Translations under genes and position numbers: made by a program
Shown: positions 1-6,295 of the stretch, one piece after another
Position numbering within the stretch: the stretch's first letter is position 1
Layout of the letters: each line of letters starts with the position of its first letter
Notes under the pieces: generated by a model
The model's database searches: none
What the model saw: the letters and a program-made list of their open reading frames with translations, nothing else
Told to the model about the DNA's origin: nothing
From: Candidatus Gastranaerophilales bacterium
GTDB lineage: Bacteria; Cyanobacteriota; Vampirovibrionia; Gastranaerophilales; UBA9971
Length of the DNA stretch: 8,062 nucleotides
Direction: 5' to 3'
Assembly: GCA_028277195.1 (NCBI GenBank)
Contig: JANQGS010000205.1
Span: 1-8,062 of the forward strand

Positions 1-174
1 ATATGCCCGGGTGACGATAAAAAACCGGGCGAGTTATCAAATCCCGTTGAGAATTTAAAAAACATGATAGAGCATGCCCTTGTCAGGGAATTCTCTCCAA
101 ATATAAGAAAATTAAAGTCATTTAACCTGTTAGTTGACTCAATTATGTATAATATTCAAAAAAAGAGCCTATAA
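1..174 (+). CDS. C-terminal fragment of an unrecognised protein (5' end outside window)
   Basis: Frame 1 is open from the first base to a TAA at 172-174, giving the last 57 residues of a protein whose start lies upstream. The other two forward frames stop early. The tail is hydrophilic and probably helical: it contains PVENLKNMIEHALVREF, then a Lys/Arg-rich stretch, and ends NIQKKSL. It has no membrane segment and no motif I recognise, so I give no function. Its last 32 bp overlap the 3' end of the convergent M50 protease gene on the other strand. The opposite strand is also open over most of this stretch, so the call rests on the protein-like composition of the plus-strand reading and its plausible end. 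A short inverted repeat (GCCCGG at 5-10 and CCGGGC at 25-30) lies inside it and looks coding rather than regulatory. Confidence 0.55.
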   Translation: MCPGDDKKPGELSNPVENLKNMIEHALVREFSPNIRKLKSFNLLVDSIMYNIQKKSL

Positions 175-820
175 GTTTAAATACCGCCTCTTGCATTTTA
201 TCCGCAACGTCAAAAATAAAACCTATACCTCCTGTTATTATCAGGAGAAGTAAAACAGGCAAAAGATAAGGCGCTAATTTAAAGTACTCATTTGCGAGCC
301 TGTCAGGAAGCAGGTTTACTATTATATTTGAACCGTCAAGCGGCGGTATGGGCAAAAGGTTAAATATGCCGAGAACAAAATTTATCCTTATAAGCAAACT
401 GAGTAATAATACAGTTAAAGAAGGTTCAAACATAATAAATTTAACCCGGAAATAAAGTATAAATGAAAAAAATATTCCTAATATAAAGTTACTTAAAGGC
501 CCTGCCAGGGATATAAGCATTAACTTAAGTTTTTTACAATCCCGGGGTATATTATCAGGGTTTATTTCAACGGGTTTTGCCCATCCAATGCCGATTATAA
601 AGAGCATGAGTGTTCCGACGGGGTCAAGGTGTTTAAAGGGATTAAAAGAGAGTCTTCCCTGGTTTTTAGGTGTAGGGTCGCCAAATTTATAGGCGGTAAA
701 ACCATGTGACCATTCATGGACCGTTATACTTATTAATAGAGGTATAAAAAGAACAAATACAGCTATAAGGAATTGTAAAGGCTCGGTAAAAAGTAATTTT
801 AACAACTGGATTAAGAGCAT
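143..820 (-). CDS. Site-2 protease family (M50) membrane zinc metalloprotease
   Basis: This 225-residue polytopic membrane protein belongs to the short M50B/S2P group, which cleaves substrates within or near the membrane. The zinc-binding motif HEWSH is at residues 35-39 (H35 and H39 ligands, E36 catalytic), at the end of the first long hydrophobic stretch (about 17-34). The conserved AGPLSN lies at 106-111. The second active-site element, NLLPIPPLDGS, is at 154-164, with D162 as the expected third zinc ligand. Further hydrophobic stretches lie at about 70-80, 110-131, 134-153 and 184-204. There is no PDZ domain, unlike RseP, so the substrate cannot be inferred. The full catalytic set suggests an active enzyme. 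The ATG at 818-820 is preceded on the minus strand by AAAGGA with a 10-nt gap, supporting this start. The gene is divergent from glyS and overlaps the left-end gene fragment tail to tail by 32 bp. Confidence 0.93.
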   Translation of the reverse strand: MLLIQLLKLLFTEPLQFLIAVFVLFIPLLISITVHEWSHGFTAYKFGDPTPKNQGRLSFNPFKHLDPVGTLMLFIIGIGWAKPVEINPDNIPRDCKKLKLMLISLAGPLSNFILGIFFSFILYFRVKFIMFEPSLTVLLLSLLIRINFVLGIFNLLPIPPLDGSNIIVNLLPDRLANEYFKLAPYLLPVLLLLIITGGIGFIFDVADKMQEAVFKLIGSFFEYYT

Positions 821-890
821 AAAAACTAATTCCTTTTAGTATAATATTAATATAAATATTTTTTAATAGCTTTTATAGAGGATAAATATT
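821..890. promoter_or_regulatory. Divergent promoter region between the M50 protease gene and glyS
   Basis: This 70-bp gap is very AT-rich and must hold the 5' signals of both genes. Toward glyS, a perfect -10 hexamer TATAAT is at 840-845, with a second TATAAA at 851-856, but neither has a convincing -35 at the usual distance. The glyS ribosome binding site AGAGGA is at 877-882, 8 nt before the GTG start. Toward the protease gene, the plus-strand TCCTTT at 831-836 reads AAAGGA on the minus strand, 10 nt before its ATG. Several minus-strand TATA-like hexamers occur at 838-854 but cannot be ranked. The gap is too short for a T-box leader, so glyS is not obviously controlled by one here. Confidence 0.45.
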
Positions 891-2861
891 GTGTCTAAAT
901 ATCTTTTGGAAATCGGAACTGAAGAATTACCCTATAACTTTGTCACATCAGGACAAAAACAATTACAAGAGGCGTTTTCTGACGCATTGAAAGAAGCAAG
1001 GCTGGAATTTAGCCGGGTAAAAACCTATGGCACGCCAAGAAGACTGTGCGTTACCATAGAAAACCTCGCGGAAAACCAGCCTGGGCTGGTTAAGGAAATA
1101 AAAGGCCCGCCCGCCAGAATTGCTTTTGATGAAAAAGGGGAACTGACAAAAGCAGGGCTCGGCTTTGCCGGGAAGCAGGGCTTAAACCCGGAGGATTTAT
1201 CCAAAAAAGTAACGGACAATGCCGAATATCTCTGGGCCTCAGTGAAAGAACGGGGCAAGCCCGCCGAGGAAGTCCTAAAAGCAATAACCCCGGATATTAT
1301 TTTAAAGCTGCAGGGTCCGTATTTTATGCGATGGGGGGAATTACAAATCAGGTTTTCCCGGCCAATAAGGTGGCTGGTCTCTATTCTGGATGATAAACAG
1401 TTGAAGATTAATATCGGCAACGTTAAATCAGGTAATGAATCCTATGGCCACAGGTTTTCAAGTTCAAAAACAGTGAAAATACAGGGCGCTGAAACATACC
1501 TTGATGATTTATACAGCGTTAAAGTCATTGCTGATAGTGAAAAAAGACGGGAGCTTATAGTCCAACAACTCCATGACGCGGCCGGGTCAGTGGGAGGAGT
1601 GGCAAAAATTGCCCCTGAACTGCTGGAAGAGGTTAATAACCTTGTAGAATGGCCCACTCCGGTCATAGGCGGTTTTGATGAAAAGTACCTTGAGATTACA
1701 ACAGATGTTACGGTTTCTGTACTGGCTTATCACCAGCGCTACTTCCCTGTTTATGGCCGGGGCGGCAAACTTCTCAATTACTTTATAACCATAGCCAACC
1801 ATGACAACACAAATATAGAAAACATAAGAAAAGGCAACGAAAAAGTGGTAAAAGCCCGGCTTGACGATGCTGTTTTCTTTTACAGGGAAGACACTAAAAA
1901 GCCCCTGGAAGAGAAGGTTGAGGAGTTAAAAGGGGTTACTTTCCAGAGGGGGCTTGGCTCTGTTTATGACAAAACACTTAGAATCCGTGATTTAGCAACA
2001 TCAATAGCTGACGAGCTTAACCTTGACGACGGCATAAAGCAAAAAATCAGGCGCGCGGCCTGGCTCTGCAAGGCTGACCTGGTCACTAACCTCGTAAGGG
2101 AGTTCACGGAACTCCAGGGCGCAATAGGCGCTGATTACGCCGGGTTGAGCGGTGAGGACGAGACGGTTGCGGAGGGTATAAAAGAGCATTACATGCCGGT
2201 ATCGGCTGACGGTGAGCTTGCCGGTTCGATAATCGGCCAGGTAGTGGGCATTGCGGACAAGCTGGATACTATAACCGGTGTTTTCAGCCTTAAAAAAGCC
2301 CCGACGGGCTCTGCTGACCCGCTGGGACTCAGGCGGGCAGCCCTGGGGATTATCAAGACAGTCATTGAAAAGGATTTAAACCTTAACCTGGCAAAATTTA
2401 TTGATAACGCTGAGATAAAAGATTTCTTTGCCCAGAGGTTAAGAATATCGCTTAATGAAAAGTATAAATATGATATTGTTGATGCGGCGCTTGGGGCCAA
2501 AGACCCCCTGGTTGACCTTAAAGAGCTTATGCAAAGGCTTTTAACAGTATCAGAACTCGTAAAAAAGCCGTCTTATAAGGAATTTCATGAATCTGCCAAC
2601 CGGATACAGAGGATTATGAAAGGCCAAAAAGTAACAGGAATACCTGATAAGCTATTATTCGTGAAAGAAGAAGAGAAAATATTGTGGGATAAGGCCCGGG
2701 CCCTGGAAGTTGAGGAATTAATACCTTACATAGAAAACTTTTTTGACAACGTGCTGGTTATGGACGGTGATGAGGCTATTAAGCAAAACAGGCTTAACCT
2801 TCTGGGCTTTTTAAACGAGAAATTTATGAAAATCGCTGATTTCAGCAGGATTGTTTTTTAG
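891..2861 (+). CDS. glyS: Glycine--tRNA ligase beta subunit
   Basis: This is the beta subunit of the alpha2-beta2 bacterial glycyl-tRNA synthetase. In this family the alpha subunit (GlyQ) holds the class II catalytic core, while beta binds tRNA-Gly and is required for charging. At 656 residues it is slightly shorter than many homologues (about 690) but intact at both ends. The family opening LLEIGTEELP is at residues 5-14, followed by YGTPRRL, the GPPARIAFDEKG region and SRPIRWLVSI. The HD-like middle contains KADLVTNLVREFTELQG and EGIKEHYMP. The C-terminal anticodon-binding-type domain ends with FFDNVLVMDGDEAI and IADFSRIVF. The GTG start at 891 has AGAGGA 8 nt upstream and gives the expected N-terminus. 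The usual partner glyQ is not next to it: upstream is a divergent protease gene and downstream a radical SAM gene. Confidence 0.97.
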   Translation: MSKYLLEIGTEELPYNFVTSGQKQLQEAFSDALKEARLEFSRVKTYGTPRRLCVTIENLAENQPGLVKEIKGPPARIAFDEKGELTKAGLGFAGKQGLNPEDLSKKVTDNAEYLWASVKERGKPAEEVLKAITPDIILKLQGPYFMRWGELQIRFSRPIRWLVSILDDKQLKINIGNVKSGNESYGHRFSSSKTVKIQGAETYLDDLYSVKVIADSEKRRELIVQQLHDAAGSVGGVAKIAPELLEEVNNLVEWPTPVIGGFDEKYLEITTDVTVSVLAYHQRYFPVYGRGGKLLNYFITIANHDNTNIENIRKGNEKVVKARLDDAVFFYREDTKKPLEEKVEELKGVTFQRGLGSVYDKTLRIRDLATSIADELNLDDGIKQKIRRAAWLCKADLVTNLVREFTELQGAIGADYAGLSGEDETVAEGIKEHYMPVSADGELAGSIIGQVVGIADKLDTITGVFSLKKAPTGSADPLGLRRAALGIIKTVIEKDLNLNLAKFIDNAEIKDFFAQRLRISLNEKYKYDIVDAALGAKDPLVDLKELMQRLLTVSELVKKPSYKEFHESANRIQRIMKGQKVTGIPDKLLFVKEEEKILWDKARALEVEELIPYIENFFDNVLVMDGDEAIKQNRLNLLGFLNEKFMKIADFSRIVF

Positions 2862-2910
2862 GTAACCGTCACGCATTCTAAAAATTTTTTATGTAAAATT
2901 TTTATCCTTT

Positions 2911-2938
2911 TTGTTTTTGAAATAAACTTAATTATAAG
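2911..2938 (+). promoter_or_regulatory. Possible promoter for the radical SAM-trpS-smpB-recO operon
   Basis: In the 94-bp gap after glyS, TTGTTT (2911-2916) and TATAAG (2933-2938) are 16 bp apart, a weak sigma-70-like match. The predicted transcript start, near 2945, would leave the ribosome binding site GGAA (2946-2949) at the very 5' end, which weakens the call. Readthrough from glyS is an equally good explanation. The rest of the gap (2862-2955) is A/T runs without a GC-rich hairpin, so I see no clear intrinsic terminator for glyS. Confidence 0.25.
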
Positions 2939-2955
2939 AATAACCGGAATTCATA

Positions 2956-4428
2956 ATGAAAATTCTAATGGTATATCCTGAATGTCCCGATACATTCTGG
3001 AGTTTAAAACATATAATAGACCTTTTCGGCAAAAAGGCATCTTTTCCCCCACTCGGGTTAATGACAATATCCTCTATCCTTCCGGCGGAGTTTGAAAAAC
3101 GCCTGGTTGACCTGAATACGTCAAAATTGTCTGATTTGCCCGATGAGGAAATACTCCGGGCGGATTTTGTTTTCATAAGCGCAATGATTGTCCAGAGGGA
3201 ATCAGCCCTGGAAGTTATTGACAGGTGCAAGAAACTGGGGGTAAAAACCGTGGCGGGCGGCCCTTTATTCACGTCGCTCCATGAACAGTTTGAGGATGTT
3301 GACCATTTTATTCTCAACGAAGGTGAAGTAACGATACCTTTATTCCTGGAAGACCTTAAAAAAGGGAAATTAAAAAGGGTTTATACCTCTGAGGTAAAAC
3401 CTGAGCTGTGCCTTACGCCGGTTCCTGACTATAGTTTAATTAACCCCGGGGATTACTATATGATGCTGCTCCAGTCCTCGAGGGGCTGTCCGTTTGACTG
3501 TGATTTTTGCGATATAGTTAACCTGAACGGGAGAAAGCCGCGCTCAAAGAGTCCGGAGCAGGTAATAAGGGAACTTGAGGAAATAAAGAGCCTGGGCTGG
3601 AGGCAGAGTGTTTTTTTTGTTGACGATAATTTTCTCGGCAATATAAAAAAAACAAAGGAATTACTGGGGGCAATAATTGAATGGAGGCAGAGGGCTGGTT
3701 TTGAGCCGTTGTTTTATACGGAAATTTCAATAAACGCGTCTGACGATGATGAGCTGCTGGATTTATTGAGGCAGGCGGGGTTTTTTATGGTGTTTGTGGG
3801 AATAGAGACCCCTTCGACGGAGAGCCTTGAGGAGTGTCATAAAACCCAGAACCAGAACCGGGACTTATTGGGGTCTGTGAGGAAATTTTACGAATATGGG
3901 ATAGAGGTTACCGGGGGCTTTATTGTGGGTTTTGACAGTGATGATGAAACAATATTCCAGCGCCAGCTTGATTTTATCCAGGAAGCGGGCGTTGTAAAGG
4001 CAATGATTGAGATATTGCAGGCCCTTCCGGGCACAAAGCTCTACAAGAGACTTGAGGCGGAGGGCAGGCTGCTTTTGAACTCTTCCGGCGTATGCCAGGA
4101 TTCTACAACCAATTTTATCCCGAAACTTGATAAGGACTTACTGGTTAAGGGTTATAACGAACTGGTACACAGGGCATATTCACCAAGGTATTATTTTGAG
4201 AGAGTGGCCAGCGCAATGAAATATTACAGGCCCAACAGGAAAATCCCCCTGCATAAGCGGGTTATACCTTCCATTATAAAGATTTATATTATTCTTAAAT
4301 ATTTAAAAAAGGGCCGAATGGAGTTTGGGAAATTTATAACAAAGATATTTTTTAGGAACATAAAGTGTTTTCCCGCCGCTTTAGACCATTCGGTGTTATA
4401 TATTCACTTTAGCCGGGTTTTTAATTAG
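2956..4428 (+). CDS. B12-binding-type radical SAM protein, DUF4070/HpnP-like architecture
   Basis: This is a 490-residue probable radical S-adenosylmethionine enzyme. Residues 1 to about 150 form a cobalamin-binding-like Rossmann domain (opening MKILMVYPE, then KASFPPLGL, FVFISAMIVQRES and VAGGPLFT). The 4Fe-4S motif is C178-x3-C182-x2-C185 within SSRGCPFDCDFCD. The radical SAM barrel continues with VFFVDDNF, VGIETP and GGFIVGFDSDDE. The tail, from about residue 370, is basic and resembles DUF4070. The order matches the family that includes the hopanoid C-2 methylase HpnP, but that family is broad and no hopanoid gene is visible here, so methylation of a lipid or another unreactive carbon is only a possibility. 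No DxHxxG cobalamin motif is visible, so any B12 would lack the usual histidine ligand. The ATG is preceded by GGAA with a 6-nt gap. The next gene starts 9 bp after its stop. Confidence 0.88.
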   Translation: MKILMVYPECPDTFWSLKHIIDLFGKKASFPPLGLMTISSILPAEFEKRLVDLNTSKLSDLPDEEILRADFVFISAMIVQRESALEVIDRCKKLGVKTVAGGPLFTSLHEQFEDVDHFILNEGEVTIPLFLEDLKKGKLKRVYTSEVKPELCLTPVPDYSLINPGDYYMMLLQSSRGCPFDCDFCDIVNLNGRKPRSKSPEQVIRELEEIKSLGWRQSVFFVDDNFLGNIKKTKELLGAIIEWRQRAGFEPLFYTEISINASDDDELLDLLRQAGFFMVFVGIETPSTESLEECHKTQNQNRDLLGSVRKFYEYGIEVTGGFIVGFDSDDETIFQRQLDFIQEAGVVKAMIEILQALPGTKLYKRLEAEGRLLLNSSGVCQDSTTNFIPKLDKDLLVKGYNELVHRAYSPRYYFERVASAMKYYRPNRKIPLHKRVIPSIIKIYIILKYLKKGRMEFGKFITKIFFRNIKCFPAALDHSVLYIHFSRVFN

Positions 4429-4437
4429 AATGGAAAT

Positions 4438-4752
4438 ATGACTGATAAAAAATTACAGGAAATTATAAATAGGATTTTACAGATTATCATCCCTGATAGA
4501 ATTATTTTATTTGGTTCAAGAGCAAGAGGAGACTACAGGGAGGATAGCGATTATGACTTATTGGTTATTAAGTCAGGGGTTCAGGATGAAATAAAAATCG
4601 CCAGGAAAATATACAGAAACCTTATCGGGGTTGACGAAAGTGTTGATGTAATGGTTGAAAAGCCTGAAACTATTGAAATACACAAGAATAACCCCGGTTA
4701 TATATATAAAAAAGCAATTAAAGAGGGGATTGTAGTATATGGTACGGTCTAA
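4438..4752 (+). CDS. Stand-alone MNT-type nucleotidyltransferase domain protein
   Basis: This small (104-residue) single-domain protein has the polymerase-beta-type nucleotidyltransferase fold. The signature GSx10DxD is complete: G26-S27 in LFGSRARGD, with D38 and D40 in SDYDLLV. A third likely metal-binding acid is D70 in SVDVMV. The end, NNPGYIYKKAIKEGIVVYG, is typical of MntA-like proteins. Known relatives are antitoxins that AMPylate a HEPN RNase toxin, or minimal nucleotidyltransferases of unknown role. Here no HEPN gene is adjacent: a radical SAM gene precedes it and trpS follows, overlapping by 14 bp. With all catalytic acids kept it is probably active, but its substrate cannot be inferred. 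Its own ribosome binding site is poor (GGAA only 2 nt before the ATG), so it may rely on translational coupling to the upstream gene, whose stop is 9 bp away. Confidence 0.88.
   Translation: MTDKKLQEIINRILQIIIPDRIILFGSRARGDYREDSDYDLLVIKSGVQDEIKIARKIYRNLIGVDESVDVMVEKPETIEIHKNNPGYIYKKAIKEGIVVYGTV
4722..4728 (+). promoter_or_regulatory. Ribosome binding site for trpS inside the nucleotidyltransferase gene
   Basis: AGAGGGG lies 10 nt before the ATG at 4739 and is the best Shine-Dalgarno match near this junction. It supports 4739 over the next in-frame ATG (4784), which would begin MSGMRP and has only a weak purine run upstream. No ATG, GTG or TTG occurs between them in frame. The site lies within the last codons of the upstream gene, so the two are likely translationally coupled. 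Confidence 0.6.
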
Positions 4753-5761
4753 TAATCCTAAAGAGTGGCTAAAAAAACGCGTAATGTCAGGCATGCGCCC
4801 GACCGGCAAACTCCATATCGGCCACTATATGGGCGTATTGCGTAACTGGACAGCATTCCAGGATGAATATGCAAGCTACTTTTGCGTGGCTGACTGGCAT
4901 GCGCTTACCACTAAATACAACGCAACCGATGATTTAAAACAAAATATAATCGATGTGGTAACAGACTGGCTGGCGTCAGGCATTGACCCCGATAAATCAA
5001 TCATTTACGTACAGTCCCTTGTGCCTGAAACCTCGGAGCTGCACCTCCTGCTCAGTATGATAACCCCGCGGAACTGGGTCGAGCGTGACCCTACGCTTAA
5101 GGATACGGTTAAAATGATAAGGGGCGGGGAAGAGATTGTCAGCTACGGCTTAATGGGCTATCCTGTCCTGCAAACCGCTGATATAATACAGTTCAACGCC
5201 TCGGTTGTCCCGGTGGGCAGGGACCAGTTAGCTCACCTGGAGATTTCGCGCGACATTGCCAGGCGGTTTAATCATATTTACGGGACGGACTATTTTGTTG
5301 AACCGCAGCCAAAACTTACGCAAACACCGCTTTTAAAAGGCATAGACGGCCAGAAAATGGGCAAGTCCCATAATAACGACATAAAAATTTCCGACACGCG
5401 GGAGGATACAACTAAAAAAATAATGCGCGCCATAACCGACCGCTCAAGAATTAAAAAAACCGACCCGGGCCACCCTGACGAGTGCGAGGCGATATGCCCT
5501 TATTATGAAATATTTGCCGATGAGCAAACCGTTAAAAAGCAGAGATACAATTGCGAAAATGCCCTCTGGGGCTGTGCTGACTGCAAGCGTGAGCTGGCAT
5601 GCATTATAAATAAATATTTTGAGGGAATAAGGGCCGGGCGAAGGGAACTTGAGCAAAACCCCGACTATGTAAGCAACGTAATTAAGTCAGGAAGCGAAAA
5701 AGCAAGGGCGGCGGCATCTGAATCCCTTAAAAAAGTTAAAGAAATAATGAAAATGTATTAA
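4739..5761 (+). CDS. trpS: Tryptophan--tRNA ligase with a 4Fe-4S cluster motif
   Basis: This class Ic synthetase charges tRNA-Trp with tryptophan in the cytoplasm. At 340 residues it is full length. It shows GMRPTGKLHIGHY (HIGH at 26-29), DWHALTT, the tryptophan-pocket region GYPVLQTADIIQF, VGRDQLAHLE and the second ATP signature in the form KMGKS at 206-210. C249, C272, C279 and C282 form C-x22-C-x6-C-x2-C, the spacing of the 4Fe-4S cluster in Thermotoga maritima TrpRS, where it sits in the anticodon-binding region; an extra C253 lies inside the first spacer. The cluster is therefore predicted, not shown. The chosen start adds about 13 residues before the usual N-terminus. The gene overlaps the upstream nucleotidyltransferase by 14 bp and is followed after 19 bp by smpB. 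No T-box or trp leader is visible. Confidence 0.97.
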   Translation: MVRSNNPKEWLKKRVMSGMRPTGKLHIGHYMGVLRNWTAFQDEYASYFCVADWHALTTKYNATDDLKQNIIDVVTDWLASGIDPDKSIIYVQSLVPETSELHLLLSMITPRNWVERDPTLKDTVKMIRGGEEIVSYGLMGYPVLQTADIIQFNASVVPVGRDQLAHLEISRDIARRFNHIYGTDYFVEPQPKLTQTPLLKGIDGQKMGKSHNNDIKISDTREDTTKKIMRAITDRSRIKKTDPGHPDECEAICPYYEIFADEQTVKKQRYNCENALWGCADCKRELACIINKYFEGIRAGRRELEQNPDYVSNVIKSGSEKARAAASESLKKVKEIMKMY

Positions 5762-5780
5762 ATTTATAAAACAACGAATT

Positions 5781-6233
5781 ATGAGCAAGGAAAAAGTCAT
5801 CGCCACAAACAAAAAAGCCTACCACGACTATCATATACTGGAAAAATACCAGGCCGGCATAGTCCTCACCGGTACTGAAATAAAATCAGTCCGCTCCGGC
5901 GGGGTGCAGCTAAAAGACAGCTTCGCAAAAGTGGAAAAAGGGGAAATCTGGCTCTATAAGTCACACATAAGCAAGTATGAGATGGGTAATATCTATAACC
6001 ACGACCCCGAGCGCAAAAGAAAATTGCTCTTAACCAAACAGGAAATAAAAAAACTCGGGGAAAAACTGAAAGGCTCAGGTGAAACCCTGATTCCCCTGCG
6101 GATGTATCTTTGCAACGGCTGGGCAAAACTGGAGCTGGGACTCGCTAAAGGAAAAAAACTCTATGACAAGCGTGAAGACCAGGCCAGAAAATCGGCAAAA
6201 CGTGATATTGAAAGGGCCATGAAACAGGGATAA
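5781..6233 (+). CDS. smpB: SsrA-binding protein SmpB
   Basis: SmpB binds tmRNA (SsrA), delivers it to ribosomes stalled on broken messages and mimics the missing codon-anticodon pairing, allowing trans-translation. At 150 residues it has the usual length. The conserved core is present: NKKAYHDYHILEKYQAGIVL at the N-terminus, then TGTEIKSVRSG, LKDSFAKVEKGEIWLY, HISKYEMGN, NHDPERKRKLLL and LAKGKKLYDKRED. The tail is basic and rich in Lys/Arg, as expected for the segment that enters the mRNA channel. The ATG fits the family N-terminus, although no strong ribosome binding site is seen in the 19-bp gap after trpS, which suggests coupling to trpS translation. The tmRNA gene ssrA is not found in this window. 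Confidence 0.97.
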   Translation: MSKEKVIATNKKAYHDYHILEKYQAGIVLTGTEIKSVRSGGVQLKDSFAKVEKGEIWLYKSHISKYEMGNIYNHDPERKRKLLLTKQEIKKLGEKLKGSGETLIPLRMYLCNGWAKLELGLAKGKKLYDKREDQARKSAKRDIERAMKQG

Positions 6234-6257
6234 TTATCAAAACCTCCGCTAATATTA

Positions 6258-6276
6258 TGCTAAAATACTATAGGAG
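6258..6276 (+). promoter_or_regulatory. Possible extended -10 promoter and distant ribosome binding site before recO
   Basis: TGCTAAAAT at 6258-6266 fits the extended -10 form TGnTAAAAT, and TTATCA at 6234-6239 is a poor, over-distant -35. Just after it, AGGAG at 6272-6276 is a good Shine-Dalgarno sequence but lies 19 nt from the recO ATG at 6296, farther than normal. An in-frame TGA at 6281 prevents a longer recO. If transcription starts near 6273, the Shine-Dalgarno would be mostly lost, so the two readings compete. The gap is 62 bp and holds no terminator-like hairpin. Confidence 0.35.
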
Positions 6277-6295
6277 AAGCTGATTAAAAAGTATA

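Noticed and set aside
5..30. Inverted repeat GCCCGG/CCGGGC with a 14-nt spacer, resembling a terminator stem
   Set aside because: It has no T run after it and falls inside an open reading frame, where it encodes Pro-Gly pairs.
821..890. T-box or other riboswitch leader for glyS
   Set aside because: The gap is only 70 bp and shared with a divergent gene. No specifier hairpin, T-box sequence or terminator is visible.
1025..2500. Several minus-strand open frames of 62-131 codons within glyS
   Set aside because: All lie within the well-supported glyS gene and have low-complexity, unconserved-looking translations, so they are shadows of the coding strand.
2880..2910. A/T-run inverted repeat after glyS as a terminator
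   Set aside because: The stem would be only A-T pairs with poor symmetry. It is too weak to call as an intrinsic terminator.
4430..4441. Three-codon reading frame ATG GAA ATA TGA overlapping the nucleotidyltransferase start
   Set aside because: This is a chance occurrence in AT-rich sequence. It is too short to interpret and has no supporting ribosome binding site.
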